DNA from: Candidatus Omnitrophota bacterium
GTDB taxonomy: Bacteria > Omnitrophota > Gorgyraeia > Gygaellales > Profunditerraquicolaceae
DNA: 5,038 bases
Reading direction: 5' to 3'
NCBI GenBank assembly: GCA_023818905.1
Contig: JAMWDE010000082.1
Location: forward strand, 1-5,038
The first letter of the stretch is position 1; each line of letters opens with the position of its first letter. A program made the translations under genes and the position numbers. The notes beneath the pieces are model-generated. The model did not search any database and was not told the DNA's origin. It saw only the letters and a program-made list of their open reading frames with translations. Shown one piece after another: positions 1-5,035 of this stretch.

Positions 1-455
1 ATCGGGCTCGAGAGTTCACATCGACAGCCCGGTTTGGCACCTCGATGTCGGCTCATCCTATCCTGGGGCTGGATAAGGTCCCAAGGGTCCGGCTGTTCGC
101 CGGTTAAAAGGGTACGCGAGCTGGGTTTAGAACGTCGTGAGACAGTTCGGTCTCTATCTGATGTGGGCGCAAGGATACCTGAAGGGGAGCTTTCCACAGT
201 ACGAGAGGACCTGGAAAGACAGACCTCTGGTGTTCCGGTTGTCACGCCAAGTGGCAAAGGCCGGGTAGCTATGTCTGGAAGGGATAAACGCTGAAGGCAT
301 CTAAGCGTCAAACCCACCCCAAGAATAGGTATCCCTTCTGCCATGAACAGTGGCAGATGTAGGCCGGTCGTAGACTACGACCTTGATAGGCGCAAGGTGT
401 AAGACCCGTAAGGGTTTGAGCCAATGCGTACTAATCGGCCAATCGGCTTGACCTT
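1..455 (+). rRNA. rrl: 23S ribosomal RNA, 3' end (partial; 5' part lies before the window)
   Basis: This is the last roughly 450 bases of 23S rRNA, covering the end of domain V and all of domain VI. The window opens just after the A2451 region. The stretch CTCGATGTCGG at 41-51 matches E. coli about 2499-2509, so window base 45 corresponds to A2503 and base 48 to U2506 of the peptidyl-transferase ring. GGCTGTTCGCC at 91-101 is the A-loop. The block at 113-155, with GTACGCGAGCTGGGTTTAG near its start, is nearly universal. AGTACGAGAGGACC at 198-211 is the sarcin-ricin loop that binds EF-Tu and EF-G. The 3' end is set by GGCTTGACCTT (445-455), the counterpart of the E. coli 3' terminus that pairs with the 5' end in helix 1; it may be off by a few bases. 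The visible length agrees with E. coli from that point to within about ten bases. I see no intron or large insertion. Open frames on both strands here are by-products of rRNA sequence. Confidence 0.98.
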
Positions 456-458
456 TTA

Positions 459-512
459 TTAGCGTATAGCGTGTAGCGTATAATTTACCTAATACGTTAC
501 ACGCTTCGCTAA
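459..512. repeat. Long imperfect inverted repeat in the 23S-5S spacer, left arm made of a tandem heptamer
   Basis: The left arm (459-481) and right arm (492-512) pair as follows: 459-464 with 507-512 (6 bp), a small internal loop (465-467 against 506), then 468-481 with 492-505 (14 bp including one G-T wobble). The loop is about 10 bases. The left arm contains three tandem copies of the heptamer TAGCGTR at 460-466, 467-473 and 474-480. The right arm holds a more degenerate complement. The hairpin starts four bases after the predicted 23S 3' end. No T-run follows it, so it does not look like a terminator. It could be an RNase III-type processing stem between 23S and 5S, or a dispersed palindromic repeat that landed in the spacer. 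The pairing is seen directly; the role is inference. Confidence 0.75.
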
Positions 513-578
513 ACACCAAAAAGTCTAATATAGTTTTACCTTAATATGTAGTTGTCTTTTTATATGGAGATAAGTTTT

Positions 579-694
579 GCCGGCGATCATACTGGAGGGG
601 AAACACCCGTTCCCATTTCGAATACGGTAGTTAAGCCCTCCAAGGCCGATGGTAGTGTAGTCGTAAGGCTATGTGAGAGTAGGTAGTCGCCGGC
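579..694 (+). rRNA. rrf: 5S ribosomal RNA (complete)
   Basis: This 116-base segment has the features of bacterial 5S rRNA. Terminal helix I is a perfect 8-bp pair of GCCGGCGA (579-586) with TCGCCGGC (687-694). It contains the loop-B/C block with CCCGTTCCCATTTCGAA, the GTTAAGCCCTCC strand pairing with GGAGGGG, and the loop-E region with GATGGTAGTG and GAGAGTAGG. Ends were placed at the limits of helix I, and the mature RNA may carry one to three further bases on each side. It lies 123 bases after 23S in the usual 23S-5S order, so it is most likely the last gene of the rRNA operon. No strong intrinsic terminator is visible directly after it. Confidence 0.96.
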
Positions 695-697
695 TTT

Positions 698-761
698 GTA
701 TTATTTGAAACACTCCATTACAGTTTTTTCCGTCACTGCTCCTACCTTTATAATGTAAGAT
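698..761. repeat. Imperfect dispersed repeat, copy A (directly behind 5S)
   Basis: This stretch, starting three bases after 5S, matches 4964-5035 behind rpmF. By hand alignment 46 of 56 positions agree. The exception is a central block of 8 bases here (727-734) and 16 bases in copy B. The best conserved segments are ATTATTTGAAAC (700-711), TTACAGTTT (718-726) and ACTGCTCCTACCTTT (735-749). In both copies CAGT and ACTG flank the variable block (here 721-724 and 735-738). The length change is not a multiple of three and the substitutions show no codon pattern, so it is unlikely to be coding. Copy A also contains a perfect TATAAT at 749-754, which copy B has as TGGAAT. AAAC/GTTT around 708-726 followed by Ts forms only a feeble terminator-like stem. 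I do not recognise the repeat family. Confidence 0.7.
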
Positions 762-844
762 AACCTTTAATTCGATGCCAGATAGGCTTTTAAGTTAAAT
801 GTATCTCCAACATTAATTCAAGATAAGTCTTAATTTGATTAAGG

Positions 845-850
845 TATAAT
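845..850 (+). promoter_or_regulatory. Candidate -10 box upstream of recG
   Basis: A perfect TATAAT lies 74 bases before the recG start. At a spacing of 16-18 the upstream hexamers (around 821-828, GATAAG-like) are poor matches to TTGACA, and there is no TGn extended -10. It is therefore a possible but unproven sigma-70-type promoter. It would give a leader of about 65 bases containing the two alternative hairpins at 871-908. With rRNA genes ending well upstream, recG needs its own promoter somewhere in 695-923. Confidence 0.35.
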
Positions 851-870
851 AGCTATATTTTAATTCGGTT

Positions 871-908
871 GGCCGTCGGCTTTTTTGTTGTCTAGACGGT
901 ATTTTTTT
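871..908 (+). promoter_or_regulatory. Two overlapping, mutually exclusive hairpins with T-runs in the recG leader
   Basis: Hairpin 1 is GCC-GTC-GGC (872-880), 3 bp with a tight loop, followed immediately by six Ts (881-886). Hairpin 2 pairs GCCGTC (872-877) with GACGGT (895-900), 6 bp including one G-T pair, with a 17-base loop, followed by seven Ts (902-908). Both use 872-877, so only one can form at a time, and each resembles a weak intrinsic terminator. The arrangement could reduce read-through from upstream into recG or act as an attenuator. Both stems are short, so termination efficiency would probably be low. Confidence 0.35.
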
Positions 909-916
909 AGTAAAAT
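888..916 (+). promoter_or_regulatory. Candidate promoter abutting the recG start (leaderless transcript?)
   Basis: TTGTCT (888-893, 4 of 6 to TTGACA) and TAAAAT (911-916, 5 of 6 to TATAAT) are separated by exactly 17 bases. Transcription would begin near 923-924, at the A of the recG ATG, giving a leaderless or nearly leaderless mRNA. That would fit the absence of any Shine-Dalgarno sequence before this ATG. The match is moderate and the region is AT-rich, so chance is a real alternative. Confidence 0.35.
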
Positions 917-923
917 AATCCTT

Positions 924-3023
924 ATGAATGAGTCCTTATACACCTCTGTACAGTATTTAAAAGGCATAGGGCCTAAAAAAGCAAAGGCATTACAGAAGGT
1001 TGGTATAAGGACTATAGAAGACCTTCTTTATTATTTCCCCCGTCGTTACGAAGACCGCACAAATCTCTTACCCATTGCAAGTTTAAAAGAGCATCAAACC
1101 TACACTATCAAGGCAAAGGTTTTAGTAAAATCTCAGCGTCAATCTCTTAAGAGACGAGGATTCAACATCTTAGAGGTAGTAGTGGGTGACGATACTGGAA
1201 AGATTTTCTGTGTATGGTTTAATCAGCCCTATCTTAAGGATTATTTTAAGATTGGACAAACCTTGATTCTATATGGCAAGATAGAACGCTATGCAGGAAG
1301 ATTACAGATGAATTCTCCTGAGTTTGAGATTATCTCAGAGGAATCGGATACAAAACCCCAAACAGGTTCCCAGGAATCATTACATACAGGTAGACTCGTT
1401 TCCGTATACACTTTACCAGAAGGTATAACCCAACGCAGTTTTCGCCAGATAATAAAAAATACCCTGGATACTTACTTATCGCAACTTAACGATTTTCTCC
1501 CTTACGATATACGGGCAAAGAATAATCTGTTTAATTTAGCTAAGAGCCTCATCAATATCCATTTTCCTCAAAGCTTAGAGTTTCAAAAAGAGGCCTATCG
1601 CAGGCTCTCCTTTGAGGAATTCTTCATTTTTCAATTACCCTTGGCTTTAAGGAAATTAAGAAAAAAAGACAGACCAGGAATAGCTCATCAGATAGAAGGT
1701 GAACTAGTAGAAGATTTTATTGCTAATCTTCCTTTTCAATTAACTCAAGCCCAAAAGAGGGTCTTTGGGGAGATAAAATCAGATATGGCAAGGCCTCAAC
1801 CTATGCAACGGTTGTTGCAGGGAGATGTGAGTTCGGGAAAGACTGTAGTGGCTACGCTGGCAAGTCTAGTGGCAATCCAGGGAGGGTATCAGGCAGTTTT
1901 TATGGTTCCCACAGAGATTTTGGCAAGGCAGCATTATGAAAAGATCAACTCACAGTCTCGTGGGAAAATAAGTATAGGATTACTTACCAGTAGTTTGAGT
2001 GAAAAAGCAAAAAAAATGATTTACCAGGAAACAAAAGAAGGTAGATTACAGCTAGTAATTGGTACGCATGCGCTTTTAGAGAAGGCAGTAAAGTTTAAAA
2101 ATTTAGGTTTGGTAGTTATTGATGAGCAACATAAATTTGGTGTGGGTCAACGTGCGCTTTTACCTCAAAAGGGAAACAATCCTGATGTCTTGATTATGAC
2201 TGCTACGCCAATTCCCAGAACCTTGGCGATCACCCTTTATGGAGACTTGGATATTTCGGTTATCGATGAGTTACCTTATGGAAGGCGGCCTATCAAGACA
2301 CTGCATTTTAGTTTTAAACAGAGGCAAAAGGCCTATGAGATTGTACGGGAACAATTAAAAAAGGGATTTCAGGCTTATGTGATCTATCCCGTTATTGAAG
2401 AGTCTTATGATTTAGACATGATGGGTCTAAAGAGTGTTTATGAGGAGCTTGGTCAGAGTGAATTAAGAGGTTTTAACTTAGGCTTAATCCATGGAAGACT
2501 TAGACAGAGAGAACAGGATGAGATAATGTTAAGATTTAAAAACAAGGAGATCCAATGTTTGGTTTCCACCACTGTGTTAGAGGTGGGCATTGATGTGCCT
2601 GAGACTACCTGTATGGTTATTGAGTATGCAGAACGCTTTGGTTTGAGTCAATTGCATCAATTACGCGGTAGGGTAGGAAGGGCAGGTTTTGAATCTTACT
2701 GTATATTGATCTCTGACGTTTTAACTCCTGAAGCAAGGGCGCGTATAGAGGCAATGCTTAATTATCATGACGGTTTTCGTATTGCAGAAGAGGACTTAAG
2801 GATTCGTGGTCCAGGAGAGTTTTTTGGAAGTAGACAACATGGGCTTTCCGAGTTGAAGATTGCAAATCCTTTAACACAGCTACAGTTGTTAAAGAAGGCA
2901 AAAGAAGAGGCAACTAGACTTGTGCGTTTTGACCCCAATTTAGAAATGCGCCAGAATGTGTTGTTGAAAGAGAAGCTCTTGCAGAGATTCCCTGAGTATG
3001 AGAGATTGATAGTGGTAGGTTGA
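924..3023 (+). CDS. recG: ATP-dependent DNA helicase RecG
   Basis: RecG is a superfamily 2 double-strand DNA translocase that regresses stalled replication forks and processes D-loops and Holliday junctions. The protein is 699 residues, close to E. coli RecG (693). The N-terminal YLKGIGPKKA (11-20) and FPRRYEDR (38-45) lead into the OB-fold wedge domain at about 55-140. The helicase core shows Walker A GDVSSGKT (300-307), DEQH box (400-403), TATPIPRT (426-433), STTVLEVGIDVP (548-559) and QLHQLRGRVGR (576-586). The C-terminal RecG-specific GPGEFFGSRQHG is at 629-640. Walker A has Ser where most RecG proteins have Gly in GDVGSGKT; the essential GxxxxGKT frame is intact. I chose ATG 924 because it places MNESLYTSVQYLKGIG at the family's usual N-terminus. 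An in-frame TTG at 885 would add 13 unusual residues encoded in the leader hairpins. No Shine-Dalgarno is visible. It is followed 53 bases later by rsmD. Confidence 0.98.
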   Translation: MNESLYTSVQYLKGIGPKKAKALQKVGIRTIEDLLYYFPRRYEDRTNLLPIASLKEHQTYTIKAKVLVKSQRQSLKRRGFNILEVVVGDDTGKIFCVWFNQPYLKDYFKIGQTLILYGKIERYAGRLQMNSPEFEIISEESDTKPQTGSQESLHTGRLVSVYTLPEGITQRSFRQIIKNTLDTYLSQLNDFLPYDIRAKNNLFNLAKSLINIHFPQSLEFQKEAYRRLSFEEFFIFQLPLALRKLRKKDRPGIAHQIEGELVEDFIANLPFQLTQAQKRVFGEIKSDMARPQPMQRLLQGDVSSGKTVVATLASLVAIQGGYQAVFMVPTEILARQHYEKINSQSRGKISIGLLTSSLSEKAKKMIYQETKEGRLQLVIGTHALLEKAVKFKNLGLVVIDEQHKFGVGQRALLPQKGNNPDVLIMTATPIPRTLAITLYGDLDISVIDELPYGRRPIKTLHFSFKQRQKAYEIVREQLKKGFQAYVIYPVIEESYDLDMMGLKSVYEELGQSELRGFNLGLIHGRLRQREQDEIMLRFKNKEIQCLVSTTVLEVGIDVPETTCMVIEYAERFGLSQLHQLRGRVGRAGFESYCILISDVLTPEARARIEAMLNYHDGFRIAEEDLRIRGPGEFFGSRQHGLSELKIANPLTQLQLLKKAKEEATRLVRFDPNLEMRQNVLLKEKLLQRFPEYERLIVVG

Positions 3024-3076
3024 TTTTAGCTCATAGGCTGATGAATTCGCAAATTATAAGTTGAGAGGCATTTTAT

Positions 3077-3628
3077 ATGCGTATATTAACCGGTAAGTAT
3101 AAGGGGCAAACCATTAAGACATCCAGAGGTATTAGACCTACCCAGGGCAAGGTTAGGAAGGCGATATTTGATATTTTAGGCAAAATAGAAGGTCTGTCCT
3201 TCTTAGAGTTATTTGCTGGTTCAGGCGCAGTAGGGATAGAGGCATTATCTCAAGGAGCCAGAGAGGTGGTATTTGTAGAGAAGGAGCAGAGATGTATAGA
3301 TACGATTAAGAAGAATCTTTCGTTATTGGATTGTTTAGATTATAAGGTTGTAAGGTCAGACGTTTTTAAGGCCATAGAGACTTTAGCAAGATATAAGAAA
3401 AAGTTCAATATTATTTTTGTAGACCCGCCTTATTATAAGGATATATCAAAAAAAACCTTGCAAATCCTTTCTGGTTGTGATATAGTAACGCAAAATGGTT
3501 TAATAATTATTCAGCACTATAAAAAAGATAATCTCCCAGATGCCTTGGGAGATTTAGTGTTATATAAACAAGCAAGGTACGCAGATACAGTATTATCGTT
3601 TTATAAGAAAGTTAACAGCGATTACTAA
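3077..3628 (+). CDS. rsmD: 16S rRNA (guanine(966)-N2)-methyltransferase RsmD
   Basis: RsmD transfers a methyl group from S-adenosylmethionine to N2 of G966 in 16S rRNA during small-subunit assembly. The 183 residues match the family's usual length. The N-terminal signature MRILTGKYKG is followed by RPTQGKVRKAIFDIL (20-34). The Rossmann-like SAM motif I is FLELFAGSGAVGIEA (42-56). E68 in VFVEK is the expected ribose-binding acid. The catalytic DPPY is at 116-119, the form used by N-methyltransferases acting on base amino groups. ATG 3077 is supported by GAGAGG at 3063-3068, eight bases upstream. The rsmD-coaD pairing is one of the most conserved gene neighbourhoods in bacteria, and both are probably co-transcribed with recG. 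A perfect 9-bp inverted repeat lies inside the coding region near the 3' end. Confidence 0.96.
   Translation: MRILTGKYKGQTIKTSRGIRPTQGKVRKAIFDILGKIEGLSFLELFAGSGAVGIEALSQGAREVVFVEKEQRCIDTIKKNLSLLDCLDYKVVRSDVFKAIETLARYKKKFNIIFVDPPYYKDISKKTLQILSGCDIVTQNGLIIIQHYKKDNLPDALGDLVLYKQARYADTVLSFYKKVNSDY
3530..3554. repeat. Perfect 9-bp inverted repeat inside rsmD
   Basis: AATCTCCCA (3530-3538) and TGGGAGATT (3546-3554) pair perfectly around a 7-base loop, within codons 152-160 of rsmD. It is stable for such AT-rich DNA. No T-run follows, so it is not an obvious terminator. It could stabilise or help process the mRNA, or be chance within coding sequence. Confidence 0.5.
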
Positions 3629-3654
3629 CTGCAGACAAGAAAGATTCTGCTGTT
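3627..3654 (+). other. Hairpin spanning the rsmD stop codon and the rsmD-coaD gap
   Basis: AAC (3627-3629) pairs with GTT (3652-3654), one mismatch follows, then GCAGA (3631-3635) pairs with TCTGC (3646-3650), around a 10-base loop. It starts inside the rsmD stop codon. Only a weak AT stretch (TATTTGATTT) follows, so it would be at best a leaky terminator. It could instead be an mRNA-stability stem between rsmD and coaD. Confidence 0.35.
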
Positions 3655-3661
3655 ATTTGAT

Positions 3662-3688
3662 TTGACTAAACATCCGTTTCTTTATAGA
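3662..3688 (+). promoter_or_regulatory. Possible internal promoter just before coaD
   Basis: TTGACT (3662-3667, 5 of 6 to the -35 consensus) precedes TATAGA (3683-3688, 4 of 6 to the -10 consensus). The spacing is 15 bases, shorter than the preferred 17. Transcription would start about 3695, only a few bases before coaD. It follows the hairpin at 3627-3654, so coaD and the genes behind it could be expressed separately from recG-rsmD. This is weak evidence. Confidence 0.25.
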
Positions 3689-3698
3689 CGAGAAGGAT

Positions 3699-4196
3699 AT
3701 GTGTCAGAGAGCAATATATCCAGGCAGTTTTGACCCGGTTACTTATGGCCACATTGACCTTATAAAAAGGGCAAAGGGTATATTTTCTGAAGTTATTGTA
3801 GCAGTAGCGCGTAATCCCCATAAAAAGCCACTCTTTAGTGCAAGAGAGAGGGTCCAGATGTTAAAGAGGGCAGTTCAAGATTTAAATGGAGTGGTGGTAG
3901 AAGATTTTGATGGTTTGGTGGTAGATTACGCCGCTAAAAAAAAAGTAAGCGTTTTGATTCGTGGCATAAGGATGATTTCTGATTTTGAGTATGAATTCCA
4001 GATGGCCTTAACTAATAGAAAGCTTGCGCCCCACATAGAGATCATTTTTTTAATGCCGCAGGAATCTTACAGTTATCTTTCTTCCAGGCTTTTAAAGGAA
4101 GCTGCTACATTAGGTGCTGATTTATCAAGCTTTGTACCTAATTTTGTAGAGAAGGCATTAAAGGAGAGGTTATGCAATAGAAAATCACGTCTTTGA
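3699..4196 (+). CDS. coaD: Pantetheine-phosphate adenylyltransferase (CoaD)
   Basis: CoaD transfers AMP from ATP to 4'-phosphopantetheine, making dephospho-CoA, the penultimate step of coenzyme A synthesis in the cytoplasm. The 165 residues agree with the family (E. coli 159). The nucleotidyltransferase signature YPGSFDPVTYGHID (7-20) includes the TxGH motif with T15 and H18. RGIR (88-91), followed by DFEYEFQMA (95-103), is the conserved substrate-binding segment. SSRLLKE (128-134) stands where most members have ISSS/TxVKE, the second nucleotide-binding motif. ATG 3699 is the only standard start between the preceding in-frame stop (3663-3665) and the signature. AAGGA at 3693-3697 lies only one base before it, closer than ideal for a ribosome binding site. 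A run of nine As (3936-3944) encodes lysines and is intact in frame. It is followed by the 55-base gap in which relatives often carry ackA. Confidence 0.97.
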   Translation: MCQRAIYPGSFDPVTYGHIDLIKRAKGIFSEVIVAVARNPHKKPLFSARERVQMLKRAVQDLNGVVVEDFDGLVVDYAAKKKVSVLIRGIRMISDFEYEFQMALTNRKLAPHIEIIFLMPQESYSYLSSRLLKEAATLGADLSSFVPNFVEKALKERLCNRKSRL

Positions 4197-4255
4197 ATCA
4201 GGTTTCATTTCCCCCTTTAAAGTTTAAAAGAGCAGCTACGCCTAAGTCTATATGA
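4161..4255 (+). other. SD-led start with broken short frame between coaD and yceD; possible ackA relic
   Basis: AAGGAGAGG (4161-4169, inside the end of coaD) is the best Shine-Dalgarno in the window and sits two bases before an ATG at 4172. The frame stops at once (ATG CAA TAG), but after the TAG (4178-4180) it stays open for 24 codons to a TGA at 4253-4255, overlapping the yceD ATG. Its peptide begins KITSLNQVSFPPLKFK, which loosely resembles the acetate kinase N-terminus (K-I-x-x-L-N-x-x-S-S-S-L-K-F-K, one gap). In Clostridia ackA commonly lies between coaD and the DUF177 gene, so this may be a deletion scar of ackA. The similarity is short and could be chance. Alternatively the SD and two-codon frame merely feed ribosomes toward yceD, which lacks its own SD. 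Confidence 0.2.
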
Positions 4256-4662
4256 AGGTAAATATAAATCAGATTCCGCCTGAAGGCTTACTATTAGAGG
4301 AAACAATTTACCCTAAAGACCTGGATTTGGATACGGATGTGGTTAAGTTTATTGAGCCTCTTAGGGTGAGAGCAAACATTGTAAAGATAACCAATGTGGT
4401 TACTGCAGAGGTCTATTTAGATATAAAGATGCGTACAGAATGCAGTCGTTGTCTTAAGGATTTAAATTTTGATTTCAAGAAAGAATTCAAGGTGAGTTTT
4501 CCTATAAATAAATTTGATTATGAGATTGATATAGATCCTGCTATAAGGGAGGAGATAATTTTGGATTATCCTATCAGGATATTGTGTAAGACCGATTGTA
4601 AGGGGCTTTGTCCTAACTGTGGTAAAGATCTAAATGAGGGAAATTGCAGTTGTCATCTGTAA
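4252..4662 (+). CDS. yceD: DUF177 family protein (YceD-like), linked to 23S rRNA maturation
   Basis: This 136-residue protein belongs to DUF177 (YceD), a family almost always encoded next to rpmF and implicated in accumulation or processing of 23S rRNA in bacteria and plastids; its molecular activity is not settled. The N-terminal half (MKVNINQIPPEG) is a beta-rich domain. Next comes TECSRCLKDL with C64 and C67. The C-terminal tail is the family's Cys-rich CKTDCKGLCPNCGKDLN (112-128) ending in CSC, with C112, C116, C120, C123, C132 and C134. This version therefore keeps the full cysteine set, probably for zinc binding, although some family members such as E. coli YceD have fewer. No Shine-Dalgarno precedes ATG 4252. 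The start is chosen because it gives the family's usual N-terminus, and a short open frame from upstream ends across it, so translational coupling is possible. rpmF follows 60 bases later. Confidence 0.92.
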   Translation: MKVNINQIPPEGLLLEETIYPKDLDLDTDVVKFIEPLRVRANIVKITNVVTAEVYLDIKMRTECSRCLKDLNFDFKKEFKVSFPINKFDYEIDIDPAIREEIILDYPIRILCKTDCKGLCPNCGKDLNEGNCSCHL

Positions 4663-4666
4663 GTTT

Positions 4667-4692
4667 AAAGGTGGTTAATGAAGTCCAATTAA
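4667..4692 (+). other. Shine-Dalgarno plus five-codon mini-frame ahead of rpmF
   Basis: AAAGGTGG (4667-4674) sits three bases before ATG 4678, which reads Met-Lys-Ser-Asn and stops at TAA 4690-4692, 30 bases before rpmF. It might be a leader peptide or ribosome stand-by site for rpmF, but such short frames arise often by chance. No similar peptide is known to me. Confidence 0.2.
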
Positions 4693-4722
4693 AATTAAGA
4701 CCTAAAATAGAAGAGGATAAGA

Positions 4723-4923
4723 ATGGCACTACCGAAAAAAAGACACTCTAAAGCACGGGGCAGGAGGCGCAGAACACATTGGAAATTGAATTCTTTAAAT
4801 CTCATACCCTGTCCGCAATGTAAACAACCAAAGTTGCCTCACCAAGTTTGTCGTACCTGTGGCTACTATGATGGAAGGCAGGTTATAGAAGTTAAGGTAA
4901 AAGAGAAAAAGAAGACAAGATAA
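4723..4923 (+). CDS. rpmF: 50S ribosomal protein L32
   Basis: L32 is a small zinc-ribbon protein of the large ribosomal subunit, located near 23S rRNA domain VI. The 66 residues match the family (about 55-65), with a slightly long, lysine-rich tail. MALPKKRHSKARGRRRRTHWKL at the N-terminus is the highly basic rRNA-binding segment typical of L32. C30 and C33 (CPQC) with C43 and C46 (CRTC) are the four zinc ligands, so this is the zinc-dependent (C+) form rather than the cysteine-free paralog expressed under zinc starvation in some bacteria. ATG 4723 has AGAGGA (4712-4717) five bases upstream. The yceD-rpmF pair is a standard arrangement, usually followed closely by plsX. Here at least 115 non-coding bases follow. 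Confidence 0.98.
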   Translation: MALPKKRHSKARGRRRRTHWKLNSLNLIPCPQCKQPKLPHQVCRTCGYYDGRQVIEVKVKEKKKTR

Positions 4924-4963
4924 TTGGTGAGCGTTAATTGTCAAGTAAAACCAAATAAAATAT

Positions 4964-5035
4964 GCATTATTTGAAACGTCTCGTTACAGTTTCATTATAT
5001 ATTACACCACTGCTTCTACCTTTGGAATGCAAGAT
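4964..5035. repeat. Imperfect dispersed repeat, copy B (behind rpmF)
   Basis: This matches the block directly after 5S (698-761): 46 of 56 aligned positions agree, and the central variable block is 16 bases here (4993-5008) against 8 there. TGAAAC (4972-4977) and GTTTCA (4989-4994) pair perfectly around an 11-base loop. CAGT (4987-4990) and ACTG (5009-5012) again frame the variable block. Copy B has no T-run after its stem, so the repeat as a whole is not a standard intrinsic terminator. TTGAAA (4971-4976) with AT-rich sequence 16-18 bases on could serve as a promoter for the gene beyond the window, but the equivalent spacing is lost in copy A. The rest of 4924-5038 shows no gene. Confidence 0.7.

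Noticed and set aside
34..294. 86-codon open frame on the + strand
   Set aside because: It lies wholly inside 23S rRNA, including the sarcin-ricin loop; it is a by-product of rRNA sequence.
460..480. TAGCGTR tandem as a CRISPR or replication-origin iteron array
   Set aside because: There are only three 7-base units with no spacers and no neighbouring cas or replication genes; it is better explained as one arm of a hairpin.
301..519. 72-codon open frame on the - strand
   Set aside because: It is antisense to the 23S 3' end and spacer hairpin. It has no family resemblance, and its composition reflects rRNA.
777..791. GCC-AGATA-GGC followed by TTTT as an rRNA operon terminator
   Set aside because: The stem is only 3 bp with four Ts; too weak to claim.
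885..923. Upstream TTG start for recG adding 13 residues
   Set aside because: The extension is encoded by the T-runs and hairpin, has no ribosome binding site, and goes beyond the family's normal N-terminus; ATG 924 fits better.
3041..3064. Seven-codon ATG frame in the recG-rsmD gap
   Set aside because: There is no Shine-Dalgarno and no recognisable peptide; chance frame.
3936..3944. Run of nine As in coaD as a frameshift or slippage site
   Set aside because: The frame is intact on both sides and encodes a full-length, normal CoaD; no alternative product makes sense.
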